A stretch of DNA of 64,000 bases from Anaerocolumna sp. AGMB13020 (GTDB lineage: Bacteria > Bacillota > Clostridia > Lachnospirales > Lachnospiraceae), in contig NZ_CP136910.1 of the NCBI RefSeq assembly GCF_033100115.1, positions 4,777,001 to 4,841,000 of the forward strand, written 5' to 3'. The position numbers were made by a program, and so were the translations under genes. The notes below the pieces were generated by a model that was not told where the DNA came from, made no database searches, and saw only the letters and a list, made by a program, of their open reading frames with translations. Below are positions 7,660-17,089 of this stretch, piece by piece (position 1 is the stretch's first letter; the number at the start of each line of letters is the position of its first letter).

Positions 7660-8670
7660 ATGCAAGCAAAAGATGTAAATAATACTTTTTATGTACTAAG
7701 ATTCTTTGCTATCTTAGCTGTTGTAATGGCCCACTCTGTATACACTCTGATTCCAAATGATACTGTGGTAAAAGTATTTAATTCTTTTGGAAGATGTGGT
7801 GTCATAATTTTCTTTATTATATCAGGTTACTATTTTAGAAAAGAAAAATATGAGAATGTATTGCAACTGTTGAAGGCAAAACTTAAAACTATAATTATTC
7901 CGTGGATTATTTGGGGCATGGCAATTTATTGCACAAGATTTACGTCAACAGATTTATATTTTAGCCTGAAAGAAATAATCTTATGGCTTTTAGGATTTGG
8001 TACGTACCTGTATTTCTTAACAATATATATTCTATTGCTATGTATATTTCAAATACTACCCCAAAAGAGTGGAATTCAGGTGATATTACTCCTGTGTACA
8101 TTAATAAATGTGTATTTAGTTGCTGGTAATGTCGGGCCATATTCGGTATTAAAATCAACCAATGTTCACGCTGAATTAATATATCTATTAACTTATTTAA
8201 ATATATTCAATTGGATCGGTTTCTTTACATTAGGATTACTACTGAGAAAAATAAATCTATTCGAAAATAAAAAATTATGGGCTTTTAAATATAAAATAAT
8301 AATTAATATATTTATTATTTCTCTATTAGTATGTATGATTTTGATTGAAAAGGGTAATACATATTGGACTAATTATAGTATTTGGATTGAAATGAGTTTC
8401 TTTGTAATTCTCTTTCAGGTATCAAAATTGCTTAAGGATGTAAAATATATACAGGAAATTGGAAAAGTAACAATGCCAATTTATTTAATTCATTTTTTGA
8501 TAGAAGGGTTTATATTTAATAAAGTCTTACCGGAAAGTATTATAATGGGATTAATAAGACCTTTGATATCGGTATTAGTTGTTTATTGGTTATTACAATT
8601 GGGATTAATTATAAGCAAAAAGATACATCTTCAAAGATTATACACTACCTTCCTGGGGTTAAAATCATAG
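7660..8670 (+). CDS. Membrane acyltransferase (acyltransferase_3 family)
   Basis: A 336-residue integral membrane protein with about ten hydrophobic segments. The ATG is preceded by AAGGGG. The N-terminus carries the family signature: an arginine and histidine in the first two helices (YVLRFFAILAVVMAHS) and the GRCGVIIFFIISGYYF motif. Members transfer O-acetyl or other acyl groups to cell-surface polysaccharides, peptidoglycan or exported small molecules. No glycosyltransferase neighbours indicate the acceptor. The gene is a single unit followed by a terminator at 8773. Confidence 0.85.
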   Translation: MQAKDVNNTFYVLRFFAILAVVMAHSVYTLIPNDTVVKVFNSFGRCGVIIFFIISGYYFRKEKYENVLQLLKAKLKTIIIPWIIWGMAIYCTRFTSTDLYFSLKEIILWLLGFGTYLYFLTIYILLLCIFQILPQKSGIQVILLLCTLINVYLVAGNVGPYSVLKSTNVHAELIYLLTYLNIFNWIGFFTLGLLLRKINLFENKKLWAFKYKIIINIFIISLLVCMILIEKGNTYWTNYSIWIEMSFFVILFQVSKLLKDVKYIQEIGKVTMPIYLIHFLIEGFIFNKVLPESIIMGLIRPLISVLVVYWLLQLGLIISKKIHLQRLYTTFLGLKS

Positions 8671-8772
8671 AGTAAGAAATGCACACCCCACACTTAGTAG
8701 ACAGAGTGCGTTCCACCTTACATTTATGGGTACACAGGTGATAAAGTTCGAAGCCGTCCTATGCTTAATTTG

Positions 8773-8810
8773 ATTGGGAAACCTTATTTATGGGGTTTTC
8801 CAATTTTTTT
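8773..8810 (+). terminator. Terminator after the acyltransferase gene
   Basis: ATTGGGAAACC and GGTTTTCCAAT pair over 11 bases with one G-U wobble, followed by a T-run. Confidence 0.8.
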
Positions 8811-8833
8811 GGTGTGGCAATCTTTTAATAAAA

Positions 8834-8859
8834 CACCTGTTATACATTGTATACAGGTG
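8834..8859. promoter_or_regulatory. Near-perfect palindrome, candidate operator
   Basis: CACCTGTTATAC and GTATACAGGTG are complementary except for one extra T, with a 3-base centre. It lies in the gap between the acyltransferase terminator and the two-component operon, 260 bases before that operon. No T-run follows, so an operator for an unknown dimeric regulator is the most likely reading. Confidence 0.4.
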
Positions 8860-9067
8860 GCAAATACACTAATGTTAGCCGCTGTGAGAAAAGGACGGCA
8901 ATAAATATGACTTTTTCCTCCATCCTTGTGCATCTCTATCCTATCTGTCCAGGTTAATGCCTATGTCAAAAGCTGTACAAGCAGAATGACTTCTAGCTAT
9001 TTACAATTTTGCAATTAGTAGAAATTCAATAATATTTATAGAATTTTACAGTTTCATTACATGAAAA

Positions 9068-9076
9068 TGGTATAAT
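9068..9076 (+). promoter_or_regulatory. Extended -10 promoter of the two-component operon
   Basis: TGGTATAAT, an extended -10 element, lies 21 bases before the response regulator start. No good -35 hexamer is found at 16-18 bases, consistent with an extended -10 promoter, possibly activator-dependent. Confidence 0.45.
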
Positions 9077-9096
9077 CTGCTTAAGAGGTGAATGGG

Positions 9097-9744
9097 ATGA
9101 CAAAAATATTAATTGTTGAAGATGATAGACATATTAATGAATTAATAAAGCGAAATTTGAAGTTAGTCGGTTATGACTGTGATCAGGCGTATGATGGTAA
9201 AAACGCGTTAGAGATTTTCAGAAAAGATAAATACGACTTGATATTACTTGATGTTATGCTGCCGAATTCTTCTGGATTTGAGTTAATTCCAGAAATTAAA
9301 GATACACCAGTTATTTTTGTTACAGCAAAAGGTGAATTAAAAGATAAATTACAGGGGTTATCTTTAGGAGCAGAGGATTATCTCGTTAAACCTTTTGAAA
9401 TGCTCGAATTGATTGCACGAGTTGGGGTTGTTCTAAAACGATATAAAAAGGCAGAAGAAACATTCCAATTAGGAGATGCCATGGTTTATCTTGATAAACG
9501 AAGTGTCTATGTTCGAGGGCGCGAAATGGATATTACTCCAAGGGAATATAGCCTGCTTGAAACTTTGATTATAAATAAAAATATTGCATTATCAAGAGAA
9601 AAATTACTCGATATTGCATGGGGATATGATTATGAAGGGGAAACAAAAACAGTGGATGTTCATATTCAGAAACTACGCAAAAAACTTGGATGGGAGAGCT
9701 ATATAAAAACGATAGTTAAATTAGGTTATCGATTGGAGTGCTAG
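9097..9744 (+). CDS. OmpR-family response regulator
   Basis: A 215-residue cytoplasmic regulator. The ATG at 9097 is preferred to the GTG at 9088 because AAGAGGTG lies upstream with proper spacing. The receiver domain has the acidic pair D9-D10, phospho-acceptor D52 (LILLDVMLP), T76 and K98 (LVKPFE). The C-terminal winged helix (residues ~120-215) contains TPREYSLLETL and the VDVHIQKLRKKLG recognition region. Its stop is one base from the ATG of the histidine kinase, so the two are translationally coupled. Target genes are unknown; the secreted protein 1.4 kb downstream is an obvious candidate. Confidence 0.95.
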   Translation: MTKILIVEDDRHINELIKRNLKLVGYDCDQAYDGKNALEIFRKDKYDLILLDVMLPNSSGFELIPEIKDTPVIFVTAKGELKDKLQGLSLGAEDYLVKPFEMLELIARVGVVLKRYKKAEETFQLGDAMVYLDKRSVYVRGREMDITPREYSLLETLIINKNIALSREKLLDIAWGYDYEGETKTVDVHIQKLRKKLGWESYIKTIVKLGYRLEC

Positions 9745-9745
9745 T

Positions 9746-11149
9746 ATGAAACTTTGGAACAAGATATATTTTATAACACTGATTGTTACTTTAATATTTG
9801 TAAATCTGGGTATTTATTTTGTATTCAATATAACATATCGGAAGAATATTGAAACAGAAAAAAACAGGGCTGAGGCGGATTTCGAAATATTAAAAAGCAA
9901 TATTGAAAAAAGTATGATGGCCTTGGAGGAACAGGGGCGTTGTACAGATATTGCAGTGCAATCATTATTAGTTTCATATGAACAGGTTTATAAGAACCAA
10001 GATATTTCATTACAAATGTGGATGAATGAATCTTACATTTATCCTAAATTTCCTAAGTATCAGAATAAATCCTTAAAAAATGATACAGAAGGAAAAATTG
10101 TTATTAAAACAGAAAACAGCATTAAGGTCATCTATGTGACAGCAAAACTCAGAGGCATGACTAATCCGTATTCTTTTATGTATGAACGACCTTTAACGGA
10201 GTTGAATGAAATATGGAATAGTTTGAATCATATTTATATTTCTTTAAGTATAGGAATTTCAGCATTACTTGCTATTCTTTTAGGCTTAGTTCTATATCGT
10301 ATTATGCAGCCATTAAAGAAATTGTCTATGGCAGTAAATGAGATGAGAGAAGGGAATTATGAGAGCAGAGTGGAGCCTATGGGAAATGATGAAATATCAG
10401 AACTTGGAATTAATTTCAATCACATGGCAATAAAGATACAGCAGGATGTTAGAAGTATCTCTGCTGAGGCAGAGCGAAAGCAAATGTTTATTGATAATCT
10501 GGCACATGAATTAAAAAGTCCCTTAACTAGCATCTATGGTTTTGCAGAATATATCCAAAAAGCAAATGTATCTGATTCAGAGCGGGAAGAATGCCTATCT
10601 TTTATCATGGAAGAAAGCAAACGTATGATGGAAATGTCATATACATTATTGGATCTGGCTATGTATCGAAAAGAACAGATTGAATATGGGGATATTTCAA
10701 TTAATACATTGAAAGAGACTGTTAATAAAATACTAGAATCCAGATTAAAGGATAAATCGGTAACGTTAAAATGGGATTATCATATAGAAAAAATATATGG
10801 CAATGGGCTATTAATAGAAAGTTTATTAACCAATCTGATTTCAAATGCTGTATCTGCCTGTAGACAGAAAGGTAAAATTATTGTTCAACTGAAAGCTGGG
10901 CAGGCAAGAATGATACATTTTGAAGTTATTGATAATGGAAAAGGTATTTGTCAGGAAGATTTGCTACATATTATGGAACCGTTCTATCGGGTGGATAAAT
11001 CAAGAAGCCGTGAACATGGAGAAACTGGATTAGGACTGGCGTTATGCAAAAAAATCGTGGAAGCCCACCATGGAGATATTAGTTATACATCAGAACAAGG
11101 AAAAGGAACGTGTGTAAAAATCGATTTATGGAAATCTTTTACCGATTGA
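9746..11149 (+). CDS. Sensor histidine kinase (HAMP, HisKA, HATPase)
   Basis: A 467-residue membrane kinase. TM1 spans residues ~7-27 and TM2 ~166-187, enclosing a ~135-residue extracellular sensor with no named fold. HAMP follows (RIMQPLKKLSMAVNEM), then HisKA with the phospho-accepting H254 in NLAHELKSPLTSIYGF, then the ATPase domain with N-box NLISNAVSA, G1 DNGKGI and G2 GETGLGLALCKKI. All catalytic elements are intact. It partners the response regulator encoded immediately upstream. The acidic, substrate-less sensor domain gives no hint of the signal, though such systems beside secreted PepSY-like proteins often respond to cell-envelope conditions. Confidence 0.95.
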   Translation: MKLWNKIYFITLIVTLIFVNLGIYFVFNITYRKNIETEKNRAEADFEILKSNIEKSMMALEEQGRCTDIAVQSLLVSYEQVYKNQDISLQMWMNESYIYPKFPKYQNKSLKNDTEGKIVIKTENSIKVIYVTAKLRGMTNPYSFMYERPLTELNEIWNSLNHIYISLSIGISALLAILLGLVLYRIMQPLKKLSMAVNEMREGNYESRVEPMGNDEISELGINFNHMAIKIQQDVRSISAEAERKQMFIDNLAHELKSPLTSIYGFAEYIQKANVSDSEREECLSFIMEESKRMMEMSYTLLDLAMYRKEQIEYGDISINTLKETVNKILESRLKDKSVTLKWDYHIEKIYGNGLLIESLLTNLISNAVSACRQKGKIIVQLKAGQARMIHFEVIDNGKGICQEDLLHIMEPFYRVDKSRSREHGETGLGLALCKKIVEAHHGDISYTSEQGKGTCVKIDLWKSFTD

Positions 11150-11240
11150 TAACAATTTCATTAATTTTTTATATTTTTAATCATGTAAATTATTTATGAT
11201 ATTAATACTTCGAAGCTATAAACGAAAGGGAGGATTCATC

Positions 11241-12083
11241 ATGAAAAAAAATAATATTATTACAATCGCAATATCGTTGGGCATGATTATCGGAGGCGCA
11301 TACATAACATATGGAGCGATGACGAAGACTCAAGGTAAAACAGTTCAGGCTGATATGACTAATATGGAATGGACAGAAGAAATGCAGCAATCTTTTAGTG
11401 ATACGGAAGTCGCAGATGATAGTACTAAAGCAGTTAATAAAAAAACTTTATCCACAGAAATTGGCTTTAACATTGAATTTGATCAAGAGCACTCTCCTCT
11501 TAAAAAAGAAGCTGTGGATATGGATATGGAGGATGCCTTGGGTATCGTATTAAAACAGATAGAAAAAATATATTCTGTTTCTTTAACTGGTAATAAAGTA
11601 ATTATGACAATAGATCAATACAGTAGTAATCAATCAATCGATAGCTTTATAGGTGCTCGATTCTATATGGGATTTATCATTTGTGATTCTGTTTCCGGGT
11701 ATAGTTTTGAGATTAATTCGGTTACCGGAGAAATATATTCTATAGGAAAATTATATCAAGATATTGATAAGGAAATCTCCAATATTTCAGAAGAAACACT
11801 GAAACAGCTGGGAATTATTTATGATATGTATACCAAATCAGATTTAGAAAAAGTTCAAGATACTTATTTTGAAATTGCAAAAGCTTATATTGTTAATAAC
11901 CTTGATAAAGGAAAAGTTGTTAAAGAGTACGGTATTTGTCCGGGAAATTATGGTACCAATTATGTGGATGTAGCAAATATGTTTATCATGGACTTATATT
12001 GTGAATTGGATAATGGAAGTGTTATTAATATTCAAATTGACCAAGTTACAAAAGAAGTTGTGAATTTCCGTATTTGCTCATAA
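11241..12083 (+). CDS. Secreted/membrane-anchored protein, PepSY-like
   Basis: A 280-residue protein, start at 11241 chosen because GGGAGG lies upstream. Residues 5-25 form a signal or anchor segment (IITIAISLGMIIGGAYITYG) without a lipobox, so the rest is outside the cell. A Thr/Asp-rich linker is followed by two regions that resemble PepSY-type repeats: alpha helix plus strands ending in GYSFEINSVTGEIYSIG and INIQIDQVTKEVVNF. It is the third gene after the response regulator and kinase, 91 bases downstream and with no clear terminator between. A role as accessory sensor or output of that system is inferred only from this position. I do not recognise a precise family. Confidence 0.65.
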   Translation: MKKNNIITIAISLGMIIGGAYITYGAMTKTQGKTVQADMTNMEWTEEMQQSFSDTEVADDSTKAVNKKTLSTEIGFNIEFDQEHSPLKKEAVDMDMEDALGIVLKQIEKIYSVSLTGNKVIMTIDQYSSNQSIDSFIGARFYMGFIICDSVSGYSFEINSVTGEIYSIGKLYQDIDKEISNISEETLKQLGIIYDMYTKSDLEKVQDTYFEIAKAYIVNNLDKGKVVKEYGICPGNYGTNYVDVANMFIMDLYCELDNGSVINIQIDQVTKEVVNFRICS

Positions 12084-12400
12084 CTAATTTAATCCAAAGG
12101 TATAAATAAACTTAATCATACATCCCTTTTTCTCTCAGGCAGATCGAGATGCTTCTTGTCTGCGCGCTGCTTCCAATTTGAAGTTGGATTCTTACTTGAA
12201 TAATCAAACGAATAAGTTATTGAGTTTTTATACGGTAACTCTATAATAAAGTTGTAGCTACAATATAAATTCGAGGTGAACGAAATGGAAGATATGAAGT
12301 TAAACCGGGAAATATCAGTTTAAAGACACCTTAAGTACTTCTGTTCATTTTTGATATAGCTTTGGAAATAAGTTTGTTGTATTTTTATGTCGAAATTTGG
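12084..12400. other. Intergenic region with a 12-codon relic frame
   Basis: No gene is supported. A GAGGTG site followed by a 12-codon frame at 12285-12323 (MEDMKLNREISV) looks like the truncated start of a lost gene. The remainder is AT-rich spacer. Confidence 0.35.
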
Positions 12401-12429
12401 TTTACATGAATTCCCTAAAATGGTATAAT
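12401..12429 (+). promoter_or_regulatory. Sigma-A type promoter of the chemoreceptor gene
   Basis: TTTACA (12401-12406), a 17-base spacer and TATAAT (12424-12429) lie about 40 bases upstream of the start codon. Confidence 0.7.
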
Positions 12430-12470
12430 AAGGTAATGTTAAAATATACACGCGATGGGGGAAATAACAA

Positions 12471-14207
12471 ATGAAAAAGCATAAGAATGCAAAAGTTGGT
12501 TTTAAGGTGTTGCTCACAATTGGACTTATCTTCACAATTTCAGTTTTGTCCTTGGTAGTAAACTGGTACAATCAAAACAGTACTTATCAGAAATCCAACA
12601 AGATTATTACTGGTACAATGGAAGATATATTGGCTTTTGATAATACCTATCAGTATATGCTGGCTGTAGACAGTTTGGCGATGAAGCAATTCGCAGCCGA
12701 AGATAAAGAAACCAAAGAATTATTTGCAGGCTATATCGAATCAAGCTGTGATGTGATCAAGACCTCCCTGGAAGATATCTCAGCCCGCTATAAAAATACA
12801 GAGTATATTGATAAAATGACAGAACTGAACAGTCAGTTCACAGAATATAACGGTTATATGGAACAGGCCTTAGCACTTTCCAATCAGAATGATAACGAAG
12901 GTGCCAATAAGATCTTTAACAGCAATATGTCACCGATTACTTCTGTAATGTTCAATGATCTGAGATACTTAAGCTCTGATCTAAAAGATACCGTTAATGC
13001 GCAGATAAAAGGCCTGGAAGCCTCCAAAGGTTTCTCGGATGTCTTTACCGTAGCCATAGCAGCTGTTTATATTGTAATGTTAATCTTTTCCTGGTTTATT
13101 ATCCGCAATATTTTAGTGAATCCATTAAAAAGAACAGAACAATCGCTGTTAGGGATTACAAAAGCTATTGAAGCTGGAGAAGGTGACTTGACAAAACGTG
13201 TTTATTATAAACACGATGATGAGATTGGTCAATTAGCCCAGGGGATGAATGGATTTATTGATACCTTACAGCGTATCATTACAGATATTAACAAAGTATC
13301 TGCCTCCATAGACACGAACTTTAAAAGTTTTGAATTAGGACTGAACCATGTGATAGACAGTGTAGCAGATAATTCTGCTTCCATGGAAGAGATGTCGGCA
13401 GGTATGGAGGAAACCTCTGCTAATATTGAGTCAGTAAATAATTCTGCAGCAGATATTGGAAACCTGTTGGTAAATATGTCTGATAAGACGGATAGAGGGG
13501 TTACTTTAGCAGGCGAAATCAGTGCCCGTGCAACCTCGTTAAAGGAATCCTCTTTACAGGCACAGAACTCAACCAGTAATATCTTACAGGAAATTTCAGA
13601 GAACTTTAAAGTAACCATTGAGAAATCCAAAGAAGTAGAACAGATCAATCTACTGACAAATACAATCTTAGATATCACCTCCCAAACGAATCTTCTTGCT
13701 TTAAACGCTTCAATAGAAGCAGCAAGAGCAGGGGAGCAGGGGAAAGGTTTTGCAGTAGTAGCAGACGAAATTGGCCATCTGGCTCATAGATCTCAGGAAA
13801 CAGCTAATCAGATACAAGTGATAAGCGCTTCTGTAATTGAATCCGTAAAACATCTGGCAGATGATTCGAACCGTATGCTGGAGTTTGTCGATAGCCAGGT
13901 AATGGAAGATTACGGCAGAATGGTTGAGACGGGTGAGCTTTACGATACAGACGCCAGAACGATACATGGTATCATGAATGAATTCAGACAGACTGCAGTA
14001 GAACTTCAGCAAACAGTGTCTTATATTGTCAGTACCATTGAAGGTGTTACAGAAATTATCGGTGAAAGTTCGAAGAACACGCAATCCGTAGCAGAGAACA
14101 GTGAAGTACTATTAAAGGAGACGGAAGTGTTACGAGCAGCACTGGATGAAAGTGCACAATCAGTATATAATTTAAGTCAGGCAGTTCTTAAATTCAAACA
14201 TATATAA
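12471..14207 (+). CDS. Methyl-accepting chemotaxis protein
   Basis: A 578-residue chemoreceptor. TM1 is near residues 10-28, then a ~160-residue mostly helical extracellular domain of four-helix-bundle character. TM2 is near 190-212 ([18 protein letters not shown]) and HAMP at ~213-265. The cytoplasmic domain contains the highly conserved hairpin tip ([20 protein letters not shown], then [13 protein letters not shown]), which binds CheA and CheW. The region before the tip contains many Glu/Gln-Ala pairs suited to adaptation methylation. The ligand cannot be read from sequence. The gene stands alone with its own promoter, so it feeds into a chemotaxis system encoded elsewhere. Confidence 0.95.
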   Translation: MKKHKNAKVGFKVLLTIGLIFTISVLSLVVNWYNQNSTYQKSNKIITGTMEDILAFDNTYQYMLAVDSLAMKQFAAEDKETKELFAGYIESSCDVIKTSLEDISARYKNTEYIDKMTELNSQFTEYNGYMEQALALSNQNDNEGANKIFNSNMSPITSVMFNDLRYLSSDLKDTVNAQIKGLEASKGFSDVFTVAIAAVYIVMLIFSWFIIRNILVNPLKRTEQSLLGITKAIEAGEGDLTKRVYYKHDDEIGQLAQGMNGFIDTLQRIITDINKVSASIDTNFKSFELGLNHVIDSVADNSASMEEMSAGMEETSANIESVNNSAADIGNLLVNMSDKTDRGVTLAGEISARATSLKESSLQAQNSTSNILQEISENFKVTIEKSKEVEQINLLTNTILDITSQTNLLALNASIEAARAGEQGKGFAVVADEIGHLAHRSQETANQIQVISASVIESVKHLADDSNRMLEFVDSQVMEDYGRMVETGELYDTDARTIHGIMNEFRQTAVELQQTVSYIVSTIEGVTEIIGESSKNTQSVAENSEVLLKETEVLRAALDESAQSVYNLSQAVLKFKHI

Positions 14208-14507
14208 GCTTAATATCGATAATTTATACAAATAAAGAAAATAGATGAAATACAGGAATTCAAGTCCGGTACAAACAGCTTTTAAATACACATATTAATT
14301 ATTTTACTGTGAAGCCTTCGAATAATTTCGTTTATATGTGTGTTGACGCTGCCCAAAATAAATATTACAATGCTTCTATATGGAAGGAGATATATGACAT
14401 GGTAAAATATTTAAGAAGGGTCTGCCTTTAAGTACTATACCCAAATACATCGTAATATTCTGACTGCTTAGTTTTCTCTTTTTTATTTCAAATTGAAAGG
14501 AGAAAAG
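14208..14507. other. Intergenic region before the CD3324-type gene
   Basis: Contains ACACATA (about 14286) and TATGTGT (about 14335) as a loose inverted repeat. It also has a 10-codon frame with a good AAGGAG site at 14399-14431 (MVKYLRRVCL), probably a relic. No gene is supported. Confidence 0.35.
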
Positions 14508-14780
14508 ATGAGTTATATAAAAGCAGAAGCAATATTACCGGCAGATTTGCTGGCAGAAATCCAAAAGTATGTAAGTGGCAGAAATATCTATATCCCGGCA
14601 AAGCAAGACAATAAGCTGAATTGGGGAATGAAAAGTAGTTACAGACAGGAATTGAAAGAAAGAAATGCTGATATCTTTTTTCAGTATCTGCAAGGCATAA
14701 AAGTTTCAGAACTGGCTTTAAGATTTTATCTTTCTGAAAAGAGTATCTATAGAATTATTTATCAAATGAAAATAAGATAA
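14508..14780 (+). CDS. CD3324 family small HTH-like protein
   Basis: A 90-residue protein. The ATG at 14508 follows AAAGGAG closely. The N-terminus (MSYIKAEAILPADLLAEIQKYVSG, cited in part) and IYIPAK...WGMKSSYRQEL motif, then a C-terminal helix-turn-helix (GIKVSELALRFYLSEKSIYR), match the widespread clostridial CD3324 family. The C-terminal half resembles Mor-type or resolvase-type HTH domains, so DNA binding is likely. The biological role is unknown. A strong terminator follows at 14794. Confidence 0.75.
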   Translation: MSYIKAEAILPADLLAEIQKYVSGRNIYIPAKQDNKLNWGMKSSYRQELKERNADIFFQYLQGIKVSELALRFYLSEKSIYRIIYQMKIR

Positions 14781-14793
14781 AAGGTAAAATAAG

Positions 14794-14833
14794 TCCGCTG
14801 CGTTAAGGTCAGTTTTTAACGCAGCGGATTCTT
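14794..14833 (+). terminator. Strong Rho-independent terminator
   Basis: TCCGCTGCGTTAA and TTAACGCAGCGGA form a perfect 13-bp stem around a 9-base loop, followed by TTCTTTT. Confidence 0.9.
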
Positions 14834-14993
14834 TTATGTTTTTCTAGCTACTTTTTCCGTAGCTTCTTTCAGCTAAGCAGAGTTTAGATGCATCTGGATA
14901 TTTTATACAATATTGATTTTTATTTGAGTTATTTTATGATATACTTGTGTAAATACAAATAGATAAAATGTAATTTACGCAGGAGGTATATAC

Positions 14994-15578
14994 ATGGGAG
15001 AGTTCATATTCGAAAAATGTTCAGACATAGAAGGTCTTTATATGGTAGAGCCCAAAGTTTTTCTTGATGAAAGAGGTTACTCGATGGAAACCTATAACTA
15101 TAAAGACTTCTCAGAAGCAGGTCTTACCATGGATTTTGTGCAGGATAATCAGTCAATGTCCGTAAAAGGTGTGCTCAGGGGATTGCATTTTCAAAAGACC
15201 TATCAGCAGGGGAAACTGGTAAGGGTTATGCATGGAGAAGTATTTGACGTGGTGGTTGATATCCGTGAAGGCTCTCAAACTTATGGTAAATGGTTTGGCG
15301 TTATCCTGTCCGCAGAGAAGAATAAGATGTTCTATATACCGGAAGGATTCGCTCATGGCTTTCTGGTACTATCAGAAACTGCTGAATTTGCTTACAAGCT
15401 AACGGATTATTATCATCCTGAGGACGAAAGCGGCATCCCCTGGAATGATCCTGCAATAGGAGTGGAATGGCCTATTACCGCGGAGCTGAAGGTAATAACC
15501 TCTGAAAGAGACAATAGTCACCCAGCTTTTCATAAGGGGATAGTATTGAAACCGAAAGGCCTGCAATTGGATAAATAG
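14994..15578 (+). CDS. rfbC: dTDP-4-dehydrorhamnose 3,5-epimerase family protein
   Basis: A 194-residue cupin-fold sugar epimerase preceded by AGGAGG. Family landmarks are all present: FLDERGY near 23-29, QDNQSMSVKGVLRGLH with the catalytic-base H65, the Asp-rich strand VFDVVVDIR, and YKLTDYY with the conserved tyrosine near 133-138. Length matches the family (~180-190). It converts dTDP-4-keto-6-deoxy-glucose to the L-rhamnose epimer for surface polysaccharide synthesis. RfbA, RfbB and RfbD are not nearby, so the partner enzymes must be elsewhere, or the protein acts on another NDP-keto sugar. The next gene follows within 60 bases and could be co-transcribed. Confidence 0.9.
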   Translation: MGEFIFEKCSDIEGLYMVEPKVFLDERGYSMETYNYKDFSEAGLTMDFVQDNQSMSVKGVLRGLHFQKTYQQGKLVRVMHGEVFDVVVDIREGSQTYGKWFGVILSAEKNKMFYIPEGFAHGFLVLSETAEFAYKLTDYYHPEDESGIPWNDPAIGVEWPITAELKVITSERDNSHPAFHKGIVLKPKGLQLDK

Positions 15579-15636
15579 GATAGATTAGACAATGACAACA
15601 AAGGATTACAAAATATATGAAACTAAAGAGGGCAGA

Positions 15637-16290
15637 ATGGCATCCAGATTAATCCATTACTTAATAGCAGAAGAAATTGCTAAAACAGATAAAAAGATTA
15701 ATAGAGAAAGGTTTGTATACGGTGCTTTATTACCTGATTTATCTTCCCATGAGGATGGGAGTTATAATAAAGCACATTTTGGAGAAATACACAGGGAGAA
15801 AAGAAAAAAGGGTATTAACTGGCATAATTTCAGAAATAAATATAGGGATGAAATGGAAACGGATTTCATGTATCTGGGTTACTATTCTCATTTGATAATG
15901 GATGCATTATGGTTTGCACAAATTGCTGATAAATACATCAGAATATATCCGAATCCGGAAAGAAAAATTTACTACAAGAAAAGCTATGAGGATTATTTAA
16001 CATTAAATAAATTGCTGACAAAAGAATATGATCTCTATTATTCTTTACCTGTAATAGAGAAGATAGATATTGAAGAGATCAATATATCCTTTGGTGAAAG
16101 TTTCTTTGAGGAATTGAGAAATGATATGATACCCTCCTCAGGTGTTCGCAAAGAAGATTTGAGGCTATATCCTTATGAAGTCATAGCTGAGTTTCTGAAT
16201 CAGGCTAAGAACTTGTGTATAGAGGAGATAAGTGCGCATCGAAGAGGGATTGATTCCCTGGACCCTCATGAACTTTTTGTGAGTAGATAA
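15637..16290 (+). CDS. Zinc-dependent phospholipase C-like protein
   Basis: A 217-residue cytoplasmic protein (no signal peptide). The start at 15637 is chosen over 15592 because AAAGAGGG precedes it and because the fold begins with MASRLIHYLIAEEI. The pattern of an N-terminal His, then GALLPDLS, then HFGEIHR and GYYSHLIMDALW, is that of the zinc-dependent phospholipase C / S1-P1 nuclease-like helical family, in which His and Asp side chains bind zinc. Bacterial family members of this short type are uncharacterised. A distant relative lies at 50287. The substrate is not known. It may be co-transcribed with the rfbC-type gene, from which only 58 bases separate it. Confidence 0.65.
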   Translation: MASRLIHYLIAEEIAKTDKKINRERFVYGALLPDLSSHEDGSYNKAHFGEIHREKRKKGINWHNFRNKYRDEMETDFMYLGYYSHLIMDALWFAQIADKYIRIYPNPERKIYYKKSYEDYLTLNKLLTKEYDLYYSLPVIEKIDIEEINISFGESFFEELRNDMIPSSGVRKEDLRLYPYEVIAEFLNQAKNLCIEEISAHRRGIDSLDPHELFVSR

Positions 16291-16398
16291 AAAGCTGGGA
16301 AATATGGAAGACTTCTATTCTTTCCAGATTGTAGAGAGCTGTTTTGTGATTACCGGATTTGAACTTAGTGTCTAGGCGATGAAGTGGAGGTGGTATGA

Positions 16399-16977
16399 AT
16401 GAGAAAATCTCTTACAGCTTTGTTTTTGGTTCTTTCCTTTATGTTAGCAGCCTGTTCGAAAGGCAAATTAGAGGAGTCGGATGACCAGATTCTAAAAAAC
16501 GATAGCCTTGATCGTGTGAAAAAAGGAGATTTTATTGTTTTTGAAGATGGCAAAATTACTTCTGGACAATTGTTATGGGAGGATTTTATAAAAAAAACGG
16601 ATAAGGGAGAAACAGCGTCTGTGAGCCTGGCTTATTACTATACACTGGGAGAACCATCCCAATACTCTGAGGAATATTATGAGTCGGTAAAGGATAATTA
16701 CCCTAGGCTTTTTACGAAAGATTTAAGTTATGACGGTAAAATATACATGATTGAAGAAGCGGAGGATGGGCAGAAGCAATCAAAAGAGTATAAATTCCTG
16801 ATGAGATATGAAGAGGTACCAGACAGTACCTCTGCTCTATATTCCAAATGCATCTATTACGTTCTTGTAAATGATGACGCTGTAACCTGGAAGGATATAT
16901 TTAATGGTATGATCAGTTCCCGGTTAGACGCAGGTATTGATCACTACCTGATTTATTATGATTATATTAGGAAATAA
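16399..16977 (+). CDS. Putative lipoprotein
   Basis: A 192-residue protein with GGAGGTGG before the ATG. The first 20 residues are a lipoprotein signal peptide with lipobox LAAC, so Cys19 is expected to be lipidated and the protein anchored outside the membrane. The mature part has short beta strands with many Tyr and acidic residues. It includes a region of the form FIVFEDGKITSGQLLWEDFI and no recognised domain. It converges with the glycosyltransferase gene and has no operon partner. Function unknown. Confidence 0.75.
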   Translation: MRKSLTALFLVLSFMLAACSKGKLEESDDQILKNDSLDRVKKGDFIVFEDGKITSGQLLWEDFIKKTDKGETASVSLAYYYTLGEPSQYSEEYYESVKDNYPRLFTKDLSYDGKIYMIEEAEDGQKQSKEYKFLMRYEEVPDSTSALYSKCIYYVLVNDDAVTWKDIFNGMISSRLDAGIDHYLIYYDYIRK

Positions 16978-17089
16978 ATATCAATCAGTATATTGAAGAA
17001 ATCAAACTCGAGAATTTCGTCTGTAAATCCAAAAATTTTTGTCTGTACATTGTAAAAAGTTAAGGGTCTATAGGTGGAAAGCAGGTTAG

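Noticed and set aside
12285..12323. 12-codon frame with GAGGTG site
   Set aside because: Too short to support as a gene; mentioned only as a possible relic in the intergenic entry.
13229..14084. Long reverse-strand open frames opposite the chemoreceptor gene
   Set aside because: They mirror the codon pattern of the real gene and lack ribosome sites or protein-like composition.
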